A DNA stretch of 64,000 bases, from positions 62,001 through 126,000 of IMG/VR virus record IMGVR_UViG_3300030329_004647; one strand, written 5' to 3'. The stretch is from a virus. The notes beneath the pieces were generated by a model. The model was given only the letters and a program-made list of their open reading frames with translations, searched no databases and had not been told where the DNA came from. This document shows, in pieces, positions 13,811 to 22,135 of the stretch. How positions within the stretch are numbered: position 1 is the first letter of the stretch; each line of letters opens with the position of its first letter. The translations under genes were made by a program, and so were the position numbers.

Positions 13811-16282
13811 CTACATTAAAAAAGGTTTGTCATAAGGAGTTCTAGGCATTTTATCTAACACCTCACCTAACTCTACTTTTTTTATAATTCTTAAAGTTTT
13901 TAAAAGAGAATCAGGAGTAACTGATATGGTATCTATTCCCTCCCTCACCAAAAACTCTGCAAAATCTGGAAAATCTGAAGGACCTTGACCACATATACCA
14001 ACCTTAGTGTTGGTTTTTTTAGCTGACTTAATTAAAAATTTAATAGAATCTTTAACAGCTTCATTTCTTTCATCATATAAGTTAGCTACTAACGCGGAAT
14101 CTCTATCTAAACCTAAAGTAAGTTGGGTTAAGTCATTAGAACCTATTGAAAAACCATCTATATGTTTAGCAAATTTTTCAGCTAATAAAATATTTGACGG
14201 TAGTTCCGCCATAAGATATATTTCTAATTCATTTTCGCCTCTTTTTAAACCATATTCCTCCATTACCTCGTAAACTTTATTTAATTCGTCTACTGTACGA
14301 CAAAAAGGAATCATAACTACCACATTTTTAAGACCCATTTTTTCTCTCACTCTTTTTATAGCTTTACACTCCATACCAAAAGCCTCTTTGTATTCTTCTG
14401 AGTAATATCTAGAAGCACCCCTCCAACCAATCATTGGATTTTCCTCTACAGGTTCGAAGTGTTCTCCACCAAGTAAATTTCTATATTCGTTAGTTTTAAA
14501 ATCAGATAACCTAACTATAACTTTTTCTGGATAAAAAGAAGACGCGATTTTTGCAATACCATAAGATAGTCTTTTAATGAAAAAAGTTTCTTCATCCACA
14601 TAACCTCGAGTTAATTCATCTATTTGTGAGGATAATTTATCATCACCTAACTCTTTATGTCTTAACAAAGCTAATGGATGAGCTTGAATATAATTGTTTA
14701 TGATAAATTCTTCTCTAGCAAGCCCAACCCCCTTATGTGGCAAATTGGAAAACTTAAAAGCTAAATCAGGTGAGGCTACATTTAACATTATAGGTGTGTT
14801 TACCTTAGGAAGGTCTTGTAAGCTAGTCTCTACTTTTTTATAAGGTATCTCACCTTCATATACTTTACCCATATCCCCACTTGCACAACTTACAGTAACT
14901 AAGTCACCATCATTCAGTATTTCTGTAGCATTACCAGTTCCTACTATCGCGGGTACACCCATTTCTCTAGCGACAATAGCCGCGTGACAGGTTCTACCTC
15001 CTTTATTTGTTACAATAGCACCAGCTTTTTTCATTATAGGTTCCCAGTCAGGGTCAGTCATTTCAGTGACTAAAATATCACCATCTTTAAAATCTAATCC
15101 ATCAGCACTACCATCTCTACCATCTATAGAAAACATAATACTCACATTACCTACACCTATACCATCACCCACAGCAATTCCTTGTATTAGTTTTGTATTT
15201 TTAAAATCTTCTTCTAATTTATATTCTACAATCTTATCTTTTTCTTTTTGAGAATGTATTGTTTCTGGTCTAGCTTGAAGAATGTACAACTCATTAGTTA
15301 ATCCGTCTATTCCCCACTCCACATCCATAGGACACCAGTCGTTTTTTCTTTCAGAGTAGTAACGCTCTATTAATGTTACCCACTCAGCTATTTTTAAAAC
15401 TTCTTTGTCTGTAATACAAAATTCATTTTGTTGATAATCTTGTATGTTAACTATTTTTGTCATCTTTCCAGGGTCATCACCATATACCATTTTTTTATCT
15501 TTAACACCCATTCTTTTTTCGATAATAGAACTATATCCTTGTTCTAAAGTAGGTTTGAATACCATAAACTCATCAGGTGAAATAAAACCCTGGACAACCA
15601 TTTCCCCAAGTCCATATGAACCATTTATTAACACAGCGTCCTTAAAACCACTTTCAGTATCTATAGAAAAAGCTACACCTGAAGAACCCAAATCAGTTCT
15701 AACCATTTTTTGTACACATACTGATAAAGCAACATCAAAATGACTAAAACCAAAAGTATCCCTATATGAAATAGCTCTGTCCGTAAACAACGAAGCAAAA
15801 CAATTCCTAACAGACTCTAATAAAGATTCTGGACCCCTAACATTTAGATACGTTTCCTGTTGTCCTGCAAATGAAGCGTCTGGTAAGTCTTCCGCTGTAG
15901 CTGAAGACCTTACAGCTACATCAGTCATTTCTTGACCATACACTTTTGACATTTTATTGTATTTTTCTCTAACCTCATCTTTTAAGTCTTGAGGCCATTT
16001 ACCATTTCTAATAATTTGCCTAACCTCGGTACCTACCTTTCTGAGAGATACGACATTGTCTTTTTCGATTGAATTTATAAGTGTTTCAATTAATGTTTTT
16101 AATCCGTTATAACGCAAAAACTCCCAGTAAGCTTCTGAAGTTATAGCGAAACCGTCAGGAATTCTTATTCCGACAGATTTTAAGTTTTGAATCATTTCAC
16201 CTAAAGAGGCGTTTTTACCACCAACTAAAGGTAAATCATCCATAGAAACTTTATTTAAATCTACAGTATATTGTTTTTTCAT
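13811..16282 (-). CDS. ppsA: Phosphoenolpyruvate synthase
   Basis: 823 residues, complete (E. coli PpsA is about 790). Makes PEP from pyruvate and ATP, releasing AMP and phosphate. N-terminal ATP-binding part: VGGKNASLGEM (20-30), VRSSATAEDLPDASFAGQQE (124-143). Swivelling phosphohistidine domain: GGRTCHAAIVAREMG with the catalytic His at 433. C-terminal PEP/pyruvate TIM barrel: GSNDLTQLTLG (714-724) and CGQGPSD (764-770). All key residues are intact, so an active enzyme is expected. As a phage gene it is an auxiliary metabolic gene, perhaps redirecting pyruvate toward PEP. Upstream on the other strand lies thioredoxin. Confidence 0.95.
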   Translation of the reverse strand: MKKQYTVDLNKVSMDDLPLVGGKNASLGEMIQNLKSVGIRIPDGFAITSEAYWEFLRYNGLKTLIETLINSIEKDNVVSLRKVGTEVRQIIRNGKWPQDLKDEVREKYNKMSKVYGQEMTDVAVRSSATAEDLPDASFAGQQETYLNVRGPESLLESVRNCFASLFTDRAISYRDTFGFSHFDVALSVCVQKMVRTDLGSSGVAFSIDTESGFKDAVLINGSYGLGEMVVQGFISPDEFMVFKPTLEQGYSSIIEKRMGVKDKKMVYGDDPGKMTKIVNIQDYQQNEFCITDKEVLKIAEWVTLIERYYSERKNDWCPMDVEWGIDGLTNELYILQARPETIHSQKEKDKIVEYKLEEDFKNTKLIQGIAVGDGIGVGNVSIMFSIDGRDGSADGLDFKDGDILVTEMTDPDWEPIMKKAGAIVTNKGGRTCHAAIVAREMGVPAIVGTGNATEILNDGDLVTVSCASGDMGKVYEGEIPYKKVETSLQDLPKVNTPIMLNVASPDLAFKFSNLPHKGVGLAREEFIINNYIQAHPLALLRHKELGDDKLSSQIDELTRGYVDEETFFIKRLSYGIAKIASSFYPEKVIVRLSDFKTNEYRNLLGGEHFEPVEENPMIGWRGASRYYSEEYKEAFGMECKAIKRVREKMGLKNVVVMIPFCRTVDELNKVYEVMEEYGLKRGENELEIYLMAELPSNILLAEKFAKHIDGFSIGSNDLTQLTLGLDRDSALVANLYDERNEAVKDSIKFLIKSAKKTNTKVGICGQGPSDFPDFAEFLVREGIDTISVTPDSLLKTLRIIKKVELGEVLDKMPRTPYDKPFLM

Positions 16283-16336
16283 TTTTAAGATAGATAATTG
16301 TATAGTTATTATGACATAATTTAGATAGATACTAGA

Positions 16337-16344
16337 TATTTATC
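16337..16344 (+). promoter_or_regulatory. Late promoter TATTTATC
   Basis: 29 nt before the thioredoxin ATG at 16374. Confidence 0.45.
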
Positions 16345-16373
16345 AATAGAACACATTAAAATATTCAAAAAAG

Positions 16374-16673
16374 ATGAATCAAACAATAGAAAAAAATACT
16401 ATAAAAAAAGAAGGGGTAATGTTAGTGGATTTTTGGGCTGAATGGTGTGGACCGTGTAAAATGTTAGGTCCCATTATTGATGACGTAGCTAACCTATTCC
16501 CTAACAACGTTACTAAAATAAATGTAGACCATAATCAGGAAATAGCAGCTGAATATGGAATCAGGTCAATACCAACGATAATTATATTTAAAAATGGTGA
16601 GGTAATGGAAAAAATATTAGGTATAAGAAATAAAAACGAATATATTGATAAATTAAAGTATTATTTAAATTAA
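16374..16673 (+). CDS. trxA: Thioredoxin
   Basis: 99 residues, a full small thioredoxin fold. Active site WCGPC at 24-28 within VDFWAEWCGPCKM, and the cis-Pro loop RSIPT. Reduces disulfides; in phages it may supply electrons to ribonucleotide reductase or act as polymerase clamp. It heads a late operon with the two leader-bearing genes that follow directly (stop and next ATG are adjacent). Confidence 0.93.
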   Translation: MNQTIEKNTIKKEGVMLVDFWAEWCGPCKMLGPIIDDVANLFPNNVTKINVDHNQEIAAEYGIRSIPTIIIFKNGEVMEKILGIRNKNEYIDKLKYYLN

Positions 16674-16991
16674 ATGGCAAAGATAGTATTAACAGAAAAA
16701 CAACTCCAAAATATCGTTAATGAAGTCATCGGTTTCACTACCAGTTACAAACAAGAAGCTGAGGATGAGTTAAAATCATTTATAAATGTCGTTGGCGGAC
16801 CAATTTTAAATATGAGTAAAAGTAAAGCTATACACGCGGACGACGTTATAGCTCAAAGAATTTATCAACTAACTACTGAAGGTGGAGAATTACACACATT
16901 AACACAAGAGTTAATAGACCTGTTAGAATCCTTACCAGATAAAAAACCTTATAAAGGAGGGATAGGGTTTAGAATGCCTGACAAAAAATAA
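16674..16991 (+). CDS. Small leader-bearing late protein (VLTE type)
   Basis: 105 residues beginning right after the thioredoxin stop. Leader MAKIVLTEKQLQNIVNEVIG. The body is helical (AEDELKSFINVVGGPILNMS, ELHTLTQELIDLLESL) with a basic Gly-rich tail. No family recognised. Confidence 0.65.
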   Translation: MAKIVLTEKQLQNIVNEVIGFTTSYKQEAEDELKSFINVVGGPILNMSKSKAIHADDVIAQRIYQLTTEGGELHTLTQELIDLLESLPDKKPYKGGIGFRMPDKK

Positions 16992-16997
16992 AATATT

Positions 16998-17294
16998 ATG
17001 ATACTAACACAAAAAGAAAAAAATAGAATTAGAAAATTACATAAAGAACAGTCTATTGTTAAAGAAGCAACTGCGTCTGATAATAGTGGAAGTTATGAAG
17101 CTCCATTAACACATGAAAGAGAACACGATTTAGTGGGGATAGAGGTAATAGACACAGCACCTACTATTGATGTGGTTAGTATAGTCGATGATAGTGACGA
17201 AGGATTGGAAATTGATTTAGATAGTTTATTTGACGAACTAGCTATGTTTAATGTTGAGGACGACTCTAGTGATTTTTTTCCAGAAGACCTTTAG
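16998..17294 (+). CDS. Leader-bearing protein mimicking the mature capsid protein N-terminus
   Basis: 98 residues. Leader MILTQKEKNRIRKLHKEQSI, then VKE (21-23). Directly after it come ATASDNSGSYEAP, nearly the same as ATAADNSGSFET after I-N-E(60) in the major capsid protein, where T4-type maturation would cut. The remaining 60 residues are very acidic. I infer that the prohead protease cuts both at the same kind of site. A displaced capsid gene fragment is unlikely because only this dozen residues is shared. Overlaps the convergent NUDIX gene by 29 nt. Confidence 0.7.
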   Translation: MILTQKEKNRIRKLHKEQSIVKEATASDNSGSYEAPLTHEREHDLVGIEVIDTAPTIDVVSIVDDSDEGLEIDLDSLFDELAMFNVEDDSSDFFPEDL

Positions 17295-17727
17295 TTTTTT
17301 TAAACAACCCACAACCACATAAATCTAAATAATAATTAACCAAGTAACGAACTCTACTTGAACAACCTAGGAGTATAGCAGACACTTCTTTTTGATTAAT
17401 CCACTCACATCTTTCTATTCCTTCATTTTCATCAGGAACCAACTTACCACTATACTTTGTTTTCATCACAAACCAACTAGTTTCTTTTTGTAAAAAATTT
17501 TCTTTTAAAAAAACATGTCTAGTGTCTGTTAAATAAGAATGTAGTTTTAATTTTTTAAAAGGAATGCCTGTTTCTTCAGAAACTTCTCTAACAGCAGTTT
17601 CTTCAATAGATTCACCTAAATCTACTTTACCCTTTGGTAAATCCCAGTGACCCCTTCGGTGAATAAAAAGAATTTCTTCATTTTTATTAATAACTAACCC
17701 CCCCGCTGCTTTTATTATTTTTTTCAT
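17266..17727 (-). CDS. NUDIX hydrolase
   Basis: 153 residues with a complete Nudix box, residues 33-55 (G-KVDLG-E-x7-REVSEETGI), after the usual beta strand FIHRRGHWDLPKGK. Cleaves nucleoside diphosphate-X compounds with Mg; the exact substrate (dNTP, capped RNA, diadenosine polyphosphate) cannot be told. Full length for a single-domain member. Two Cys near the end (DLCGCGLFKK). Confidence 0.9.
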   Translation of the reverse strand: MKKIIKAAGGLVINKNEEILFIHRRGHWDLPKGKVDLGESIEETAVREVSEETGIPFKKLKLHSYLTDTRHVFLKENFLQKETSWFVMKTKYSGKLVPDENEGIERCEWINQKEVSAILLGCSSRVRYLVNYYLDLCGCGLFKKTKGLLEKNH

Positions 17728-17843
17728 ACTAATTTAAGTTTAGACAGTTTTTATTTTTACTTCTTGAATAATTGTAAAATATTATTATCATTAACCATAA
17801 ACAAATAATTTTTACGTAATAAATTAAATATAATAAAAAAGTA

Positions 17844-18233
17844 ATGATAGTATATACACAAGAAAACTGTAAATTCTGTAAAGAACTTATAGATGAATTA
17901 ACAGAAAAAGAATACGAGTTCACACCAATAGACATTAATAAAGATGAGTATAGAGACGAATGGTTAAGAACCACAAGACTTACACTTATGCCTATGACAC
18001 CAACAGTTAAAATTAACGATGATATTTTATGTGCTGGTAGAGATTTTAGAGACGCTGCTCACTTTATAAAAATCTTAGAAAATATAGATGTTCATACAAA
18101 CCTAACACTAGAAGAAAGAATTTTTAGTATAGAGAGTAGTTTAAAAAATTTACAAATGACGGTAGGTAGGATAAATACCATTCTTAGTAGAGCTTCTCAA
18201 CCACAAGCACCACAAAAAAATATTAAGGAATAA
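17844..18233 (+). CDS. Glutaredoxin-like protein with coiled-coil tail
   Basis: 129 residues. Residues 1-80 are glutaredoxin: VYTQENCKFCKELIDEL with CKFC at 9-12, cis-Pro in MTPTVKIND, and a C-terminal CAGRDFRDAAHF. Residues 88-120 form an added helix (LEERIFSIESSLKNLQMTVG) probably mediating oligomerisation. Second small redox protein of the window. No clear promoter element before the ATG. Confidence 0.85.
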   Translation: MIVYTQENCKFCKELIDELTEKEYEFTPIDINKDEYRDEWLRTTRLTLMPMTPTVKINDDILCAGRDFRDAAHFIKILENIDVHTNLTLEERIFSIESSLKNLQMTVGRINTILSRASQPQAPQKNIKE

Positions 18234-18675
18234 AAGAATCAACGTCGTCACCGAAAGTTAAGGTAACACATCTTTTACTATTCTTTTTAATTAAAATGTA
18301 CTGGCGCTCATTACAAATTAGAAGATTTTTATTTACATCCATAACAACTAAGTATTCTGGAGAACCAAGAACGTTTATTTTTTTTCTAACTATAGTTAAC
18401 AAATCTTCCATAGAATTTGTTTTTAATTTTTTTACCACACTTCCATCATAAAATTTTATAGTGTAATATTTTTTAGTTTTATAATTATCTATAAAATAAT
18501 CTTCATCGTGATAATCCACGGTAGAAAAAGAAGTGAGATAATTATCTAAAACATTGGTTAGATTATTTGGTACATTTACAGTGGTATCTATAACCTCTGG
18601 GTTGGATTGTGAATACGATATTGTTGACATCAACAACATAGTTAAAATTAGGGTGTTTTTTAGCATTTTTTTCAT
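18223..18675 (-). CDS. Secreted hypothetical protein
   Basis: 150 residues with a typical Bacteroidota signal peptide (MKKMLKNTLILTMLLMSTIS-YSQS). The mature part is beta-rich with Lys and Tyr (KTKKYYTIKFYDGSVVKK) and two Cys. No family recognised. Own host-type promoter, so it is probably made early and acts in the periplasm or at the surface, perhaps in exclusion of other phages. Confidence 0.65.
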   Translation of the reverse strand: MKKMLKNTLILTMLLMSTISYSQSNPEVIDTTVNVPNNLTNVLDNYLTSFSTVDYHDEDYFIDNYKTKKYYTIKFYDGSVVKKLKTNSMEDLLTIVRKKINVLGSPEYLVVMDVNKNLLICNERQYILIKKNSKRCVTLTFGDDVDSFIP

Positions 18676-18702
18676 AATTAATATTTTTTATAAGTGATAC
18701 TA

Positions 18703-18734
18703 CAAAGATAATAAAAAAATCTTAAATAAACAAA
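18703..18734 (-). promoter_or_regulatory. Host-type promoter for 18223-18675
   Basis: Leftward TTTG (18734-18731), 20 bp, TATCTTTG (18710-18703). Its -33 box lies 3 nt from the rightward late element at 18738. Confidence 0.7.
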
Positions 18735-18737
18735 AGA

Positions 18738-18745
18738 TATTTATA
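18738..18745 (+). promoter_or_regulatory. Late promoter TATTTATA
   Basis: 4 nt before the GTG start at 18750. Confidence 0.6.
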
Positions 18746-18749
18746 TAAA

Positions 18750-20297
18750 GTGAAAAGTATTATACAAAAATTATTAAGAGAATCTAGTGGGTATTACGGA
18801 CACGTATTAACACAAAATTTACCTAAAGAATTGGACAATAGGTTATATACCTTATTACATATGTTAGGTGGTATGAACTTTATGGATGTTATTAAATTTG
18901 GAGAAAAGGCCAGTGAAGATGAAATTAATATTTTAACCACTAAGGTTATGCAATTTCCCTCAGAACAACATGAAATACTTAGAAATGCTGGAGGATACGA
19001 AATATTAAAAGACTCTAGTGCATACCAAGAAATTGTGGATATGATAAAATCTATAGCTTATAGAGACACTATAGATGAGTCATTAGACGACTTAAAATAC
19101 GCAGAAGAACCTAAAGAAAAACATGTTAGGAGAATGAATAGAGATTTAGGTCAGTTACACGGATTTCCCATACAAGTTTTTAAAAATATCCCACCACCTA
19201 AAAACGAATCAGAAACTACAGAAGAAGAAATCGTACATTTAGACTCTATCCCTGTGGATGAGAAATTTGTAAAAAATGCTGATGAAACTGAAGAATATTT
19301 TGAAAAGTTTCTTAAAACAAAAGGATTAGAATACCCAAAAGAAGATATAAAAATCTACCTACCAGGTGTAAGGTCTATCATCCTACAATTAAAATACTAC
19401 TACAATCGTCCTAGACCAGGACAAGTAGCAGACGCTAAAGGAATGGATTTTGACCCAGAAAGTTTAAAATCCGCCTCCACACCCTCCTACCCTTCTGGTC
19501 ACGCAACCCAAGGAAGGTTTATAGCTAGATACCTCTCAGACTTGTATCCCGAATATGAAAAAGATTTAATGAAAATAGGTGATGACATAGCTTACAGTAG
19601 AAATATGGCAAAGGTACACTACCCCAGTGATTCTGTGTTTGGAAAAGAATTGGGTGACTCATTATATCAGTATATAATAAAAAACCAACCACTCAATGAA
19701 GACGTACAATATGACAAAGAAGGATATCCCACTAATGACACAAATCCATACGTTCTTAGGTATATAACACCTAAAACTAAAAAGGCTTTATTTAAACATT
19801 GGGACTCTTTAGGTAATATGGAGTGGTCTAGTTTAAAACTTTTTGGTATAGAGGGTGAGGATGAAGCATTTGATAATATTGCTGATGTACTGTATCCACT
19901 ATTAGCAATAGAATGGTTAGGTGGTGTTGAAAATACTCCTTTAGCTAAAGAAGATTGGATGGATATTAGGAGGGGAAGACAAACGAGAATACGATATAAA
20001 ATCATACCACTTAGATTTGATTACTTATTTGATGAAAGTGAAAGGTTTGGTGAACATGGTTACTCCTGTTATGATATAAAAGTTGTAATAGATTGGGGAA
20101 CACCAGGACCAGAAGAACTTCAAATGTTAGAAGAATTGGTCCCAAAAGACAAACGAAACAAATTAATGTCTTATGGGAACTATGATGAGAACACCCTTGA
20201 ACTCATAGAACAATTATGGGAAACTACTGAGCACATAAGGGGTGATGTTGGTGTTATGCAGTTTTGTCGACTAGAAATTGAGGTTGTTAACCCTTAA
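18750..20297 (+). CDS. PAP2-type phosphatase with leader, two-domain
   Basis: 515 residues from GTG (start fixed by the late element 4 nt upstream and by the leader MKSIIQKLLRESS). Residues 195-310 carry the three PAP2/haloperoxidase motifs: KYYYNRPRP (215-223), PSYPSGHA (245-252), SRNMAKVHYPSD (283-294). Such enzymes dephosphorylate lipid or nucleotide phosphates, or act on undecaprenyl pyrophosphate. No membrane helices, so it is a soluble class A-like form. The C-terminal 190 residues are an unrecognised domain. Inferred late, possibly packaged. Confidence 0.85.
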   Translation: MKSIIQKLLRESSGYYGHVLTQNLPKELDNRLYTLLHMLGGMNFMDVIKFGEKASEDEINILTTKVMQFPSEQHEILRNAGGYEILKDSSAYQEIVDMIKSIAYRDTIDESLDDLKYAEEPKEKHVRRMNRDLGQLHGFPIQVFKNIPPPKNESETTEEEIVHLDSIPVDEKFVKNADETEEYFEKFLKTKGLEYPKEDIKIYLPGVRSIILQLKYYYNRPRPGQVADAKGMDFDPESLKSASTPSYPSGHATQGRFIARYLSDLYPEYEKDLMKIGDDIAYSRNMAKVHYPSDSVFGKELGDSLYQYIIKNQPLNEDVQYDKEGYPTNDTNPYVLRYITPKTKKALFKHWDSLGNMEWSSLKLFGIEGEDEAFDNIADVLYPLLAIEWLGGVENTPLAKEDWMDIRRGRQTRIRYKIIPLRFDYLFDESERFGEHGYSCYDIKVVIDWGTPGPEELQMLEELVPKDKRNKLMSYGNYDENTLELIEQLWETTEHIRGDVGVMQFCRLEIEVVNP

Positions 20298-20676
20298 ATA
20301 ACTTTTTCTTACCCCCATCATAAACATAAGCATGACCCTCAGTAATTAATTGTTGATTAATACAGATTTCTTTACCTTCCTTATCTTGAATAAAAATATC
20401 AGCTAATACTCTACCGTACTTACCAACCCCATGAGACCTTAACCTAAAATAACCAGACTTACTTGAAACCTCTTCTAGTAATTCTTTTGTTCGTTCTTTG
20501 GCTAACAAACCCTTTTTCTTTTCCTCGAGATTTCTAGTTCTTGATTCCCAAGTATCGATACCTTTAAATCTAATTCTTTTTTTAAACCAGATGTCAAATC
20601 CAACATCAATAAGAGCGTCTATGGTATCACCATCAACAACCCTGTCTAATTTTCCTCTGTAAATATATTTTTCCAT
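20287..20676 (-). CDS. Thermonuclease (SNase) family protein
   Basis: 129 residues from ATG 20676 (a TTG 15 nt upstream is less likely). SNase fold signatures: VVDGDT (13-18), RIRFKGIDTWESRT (34-47), GLLAKERTKELL, GKYGRVLADIF and a final helix. No signal peptide, so it acts inside the cell, perhaps degrading host DNA or RNA. Overlaps the PAP2 gene end by 11 nt and lies just downstream of rmlC on the same strand. Confidence 0.88.
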   Translation of the reverse strand: MEKYIYRGKLDRVVDGDTIDALIDVGFDIWFKKRIRFKGIDTWESRTRNLEEKKKGLLAKERTKELLEEVSSKSGYFRLRSHGVGKYGRVLADIFIQDKEGKEICINQQLITEGHAYVYDGGKKKLFKG

Positions 20677-20702
20677 AACTTGTTTACCCAATAAATAGTA
20701 AA

Positions 20703-21254
20703 TTACAAGTCAGAGAACTTAATACCTTTTAAATCTTTTGGAGATAGAATAGGATTAGAAATACCAAGTTTATTTAATTCCCAGTCTATATTAATAGTTT
20801 CATCATCCCACATTAAAGTTTTTTCATGGGAAGGAGAATAATATTCGTCACACTTATATAAAAAAGTTGTGTGGTTTTCTAAGGATATAAACCCATGAGC
20901 AAAACCAGGGGGAATCATAAGCATTAGTTTATTTAAAGAAGACAACTCTATTTTGAAGTGTTGCCCGAACGTTTTCGACTTTTTACGTATATCTACCACT
21001 ATGTCTATAACCGCACCATTAACAACTCTAACTAATTTTGATTGTTCTTTAGGTTTAGTTTGGAAATGAAGGCCTCTGATTACTCCTTTGTGTGAAATTG
21101 AGTGGTTGTCCTGTTTAAATTTATAGTTTACACCGATACTCTTAAAATCTTTTTTATTCCAAGACTCTAAAAATCCTCCACGCTCATCACTAAAAAAATT
21201 AGGTTTTATAACAACCAAGTCTTCAAGAGGTGTATTTATTATTTGGTACTTCAT
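20703..21254 (-). CDS. rmlC: dTDP-4-dehydrorhamnose 3,5-epimerase
   Basis: 183 residues, full length. Typical RmlC cupin sequence: FFSDERGGFLESW, GVIRGLHFQ (57-65, catalytic His 63), KLVRVVNGAVIDIVVDIR, TFGQHFKIELSS, IPPGFAHGF and YKCDEYYSP. It epimerises the dTDP-keto-sugar on the way to dTDP-rhamnose. No other rhamnose gene is in the window, so it probably tops up or redirects the host pathway to alter surface glycans or decorate virion parts. Confidence 0.93.
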   Translation of the reverse strand: MKYQIINTPLEDLVVIKPNFFSDERGGFLESWNKKDFKSIGVNYKFKQDNHSISHKGVIRGLHFQTKPKEQSKLVRVVNGAVIDIVVDIRKKSKTFGQHFKIELSSLNKLMLMIPPGFAHGFISLENHTTFLYKCDEYYSPSHEKTLMWDDETINIDWELNKLGISNPILSPKDLKGIKFSDL

Positions 21255-21322
21255 TATAAATTATACTTACTAATAAATTATACTTAATATGCTTGTTAAG
21301 GTAAAGTACTATAATGTCGATA

Positions 21323-21330
21323 TATTTATA
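21323..21330 (+). promoter_or_regulatory. Late promoter TATTTATA
   Basis: 7 nt before ATG 21338; its position rules out the upstream in-frame ATG at 21314. Confidence 0.55.
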
Positions 21331-21337
21331 TAGTGAT

Positions 21338-22123
21338 ATGGTAAACATTACAGAAATAGAAAAATATAGAATTTTAAGAAATCACAACTTACTAGTAACA
21401 GAACAAGATAAAAGTAAGTTTGAAAAAAAAGTAGACAAAGCTGGTGAAAAAGTTGAAAAAGAGAAGTATGGCGAGTTAATAGAATTCGCGTCAGATAAAG
21501 TAGTGGACGCTATGAATTTAATCAAAGGATTTGAAAAAAAAGTTAAAGGAAGGGAACCCCTACCGACCCTAAACCCAACCAGAGTATATACAGATTTAAA
21601 AAAACTAGGTGTTACAGAGTTCTTTATTTATCTTTTTAGAGACATAACTCAATACGCTTCAGTTGTAATGTTTTTAAAATCTTTTTTAACTGAAGACTGC
21701 GATACCGTAAAAAGCTCAGTACCTGAAATTGGGGAAGTAAGTATGGAGGAACTAATTAATATCATCTCTTCGGAGAATAAAGAGGTTTTTAAAATTATTA
21801 AAAAAGCTAAAAGACGATTAACACGTTTAGAAAAAAAACAATTTAGTATGGAACCTATAAAAAACCTTTATAAAAAAGTAGACAACTTTGTAAAGGTTTA
21901 TAATGAAGCCAAATCATTGGTGGAAAATAACCCTAAGTACATGGAAAAATTTGCAGAAGACACTACCTTAAGTAGTATAAGTGAATTATGGGATTCTCAG
22001 TATAGTGGTAAAGACACACACATGAAAAAGTTTTTCATAAGCTCATACTCACAATCTGCATGTGCTGGTACTGGTGATATTGCTAGTAGACGTAGACGTA
22101 GTAAAAACCCGAGGACCTTATAA
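21338..22123 (+). CDS. Leader-bearing helical late protein
   Basis: 261 residues from ATG 21338. Leader MVNITEIEKYRILRNHNLLV followed by TE (22), then a largely helical, Lys-rich protein (KKVDKAGEKVEKEKYGELIE; KKAKRRLTRLEKKQ) with one hydrophobic patch (FFIYLFRDITQYASVVMFLK). Ends with Arg cluster RRRRSKNPRTL. No family recognised. High positive charge fits contact with packaged DNA. Confidence 0.65.
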   Translation: MVNITEIEKYRILRNHNLLVTEQDKSKFEKKVDKAGEKVEKEKYGELIEFASDKVVDAMNLIKGFEKKVKGREPLPTLNPTRVYTDLKKLGVTEFFIYLFRDITQYASVVMFLKSFLTEDCDTVKSSVPEIGEVSMEELINIISSENKEVFKIIKKAKRRLTRLEKKQFSMEPIKNLYKKVDNFVKVYNEAKSLVENNPKYMEKFAEDTTLSSISELWDSQYSGKDTHMKKFFISSYSQSACAGTGDIASRRRRSKNPRTL

Positions 22124-22135
22124 CCTCATATTAGA

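Noticed and set aside
16998-17294. Capsid gene fragment (pseudogene)
   Set aside because: Only about a dozen residues around the cleavage site match the capsid protein; the rest is a complete leader and an unrelated acidic body.
20676-20691. TTG start for the thermonuclease
   Set aside because: An in-frame ATG five codons downstream precedes the conserved part, and the upstream gene ends close by.
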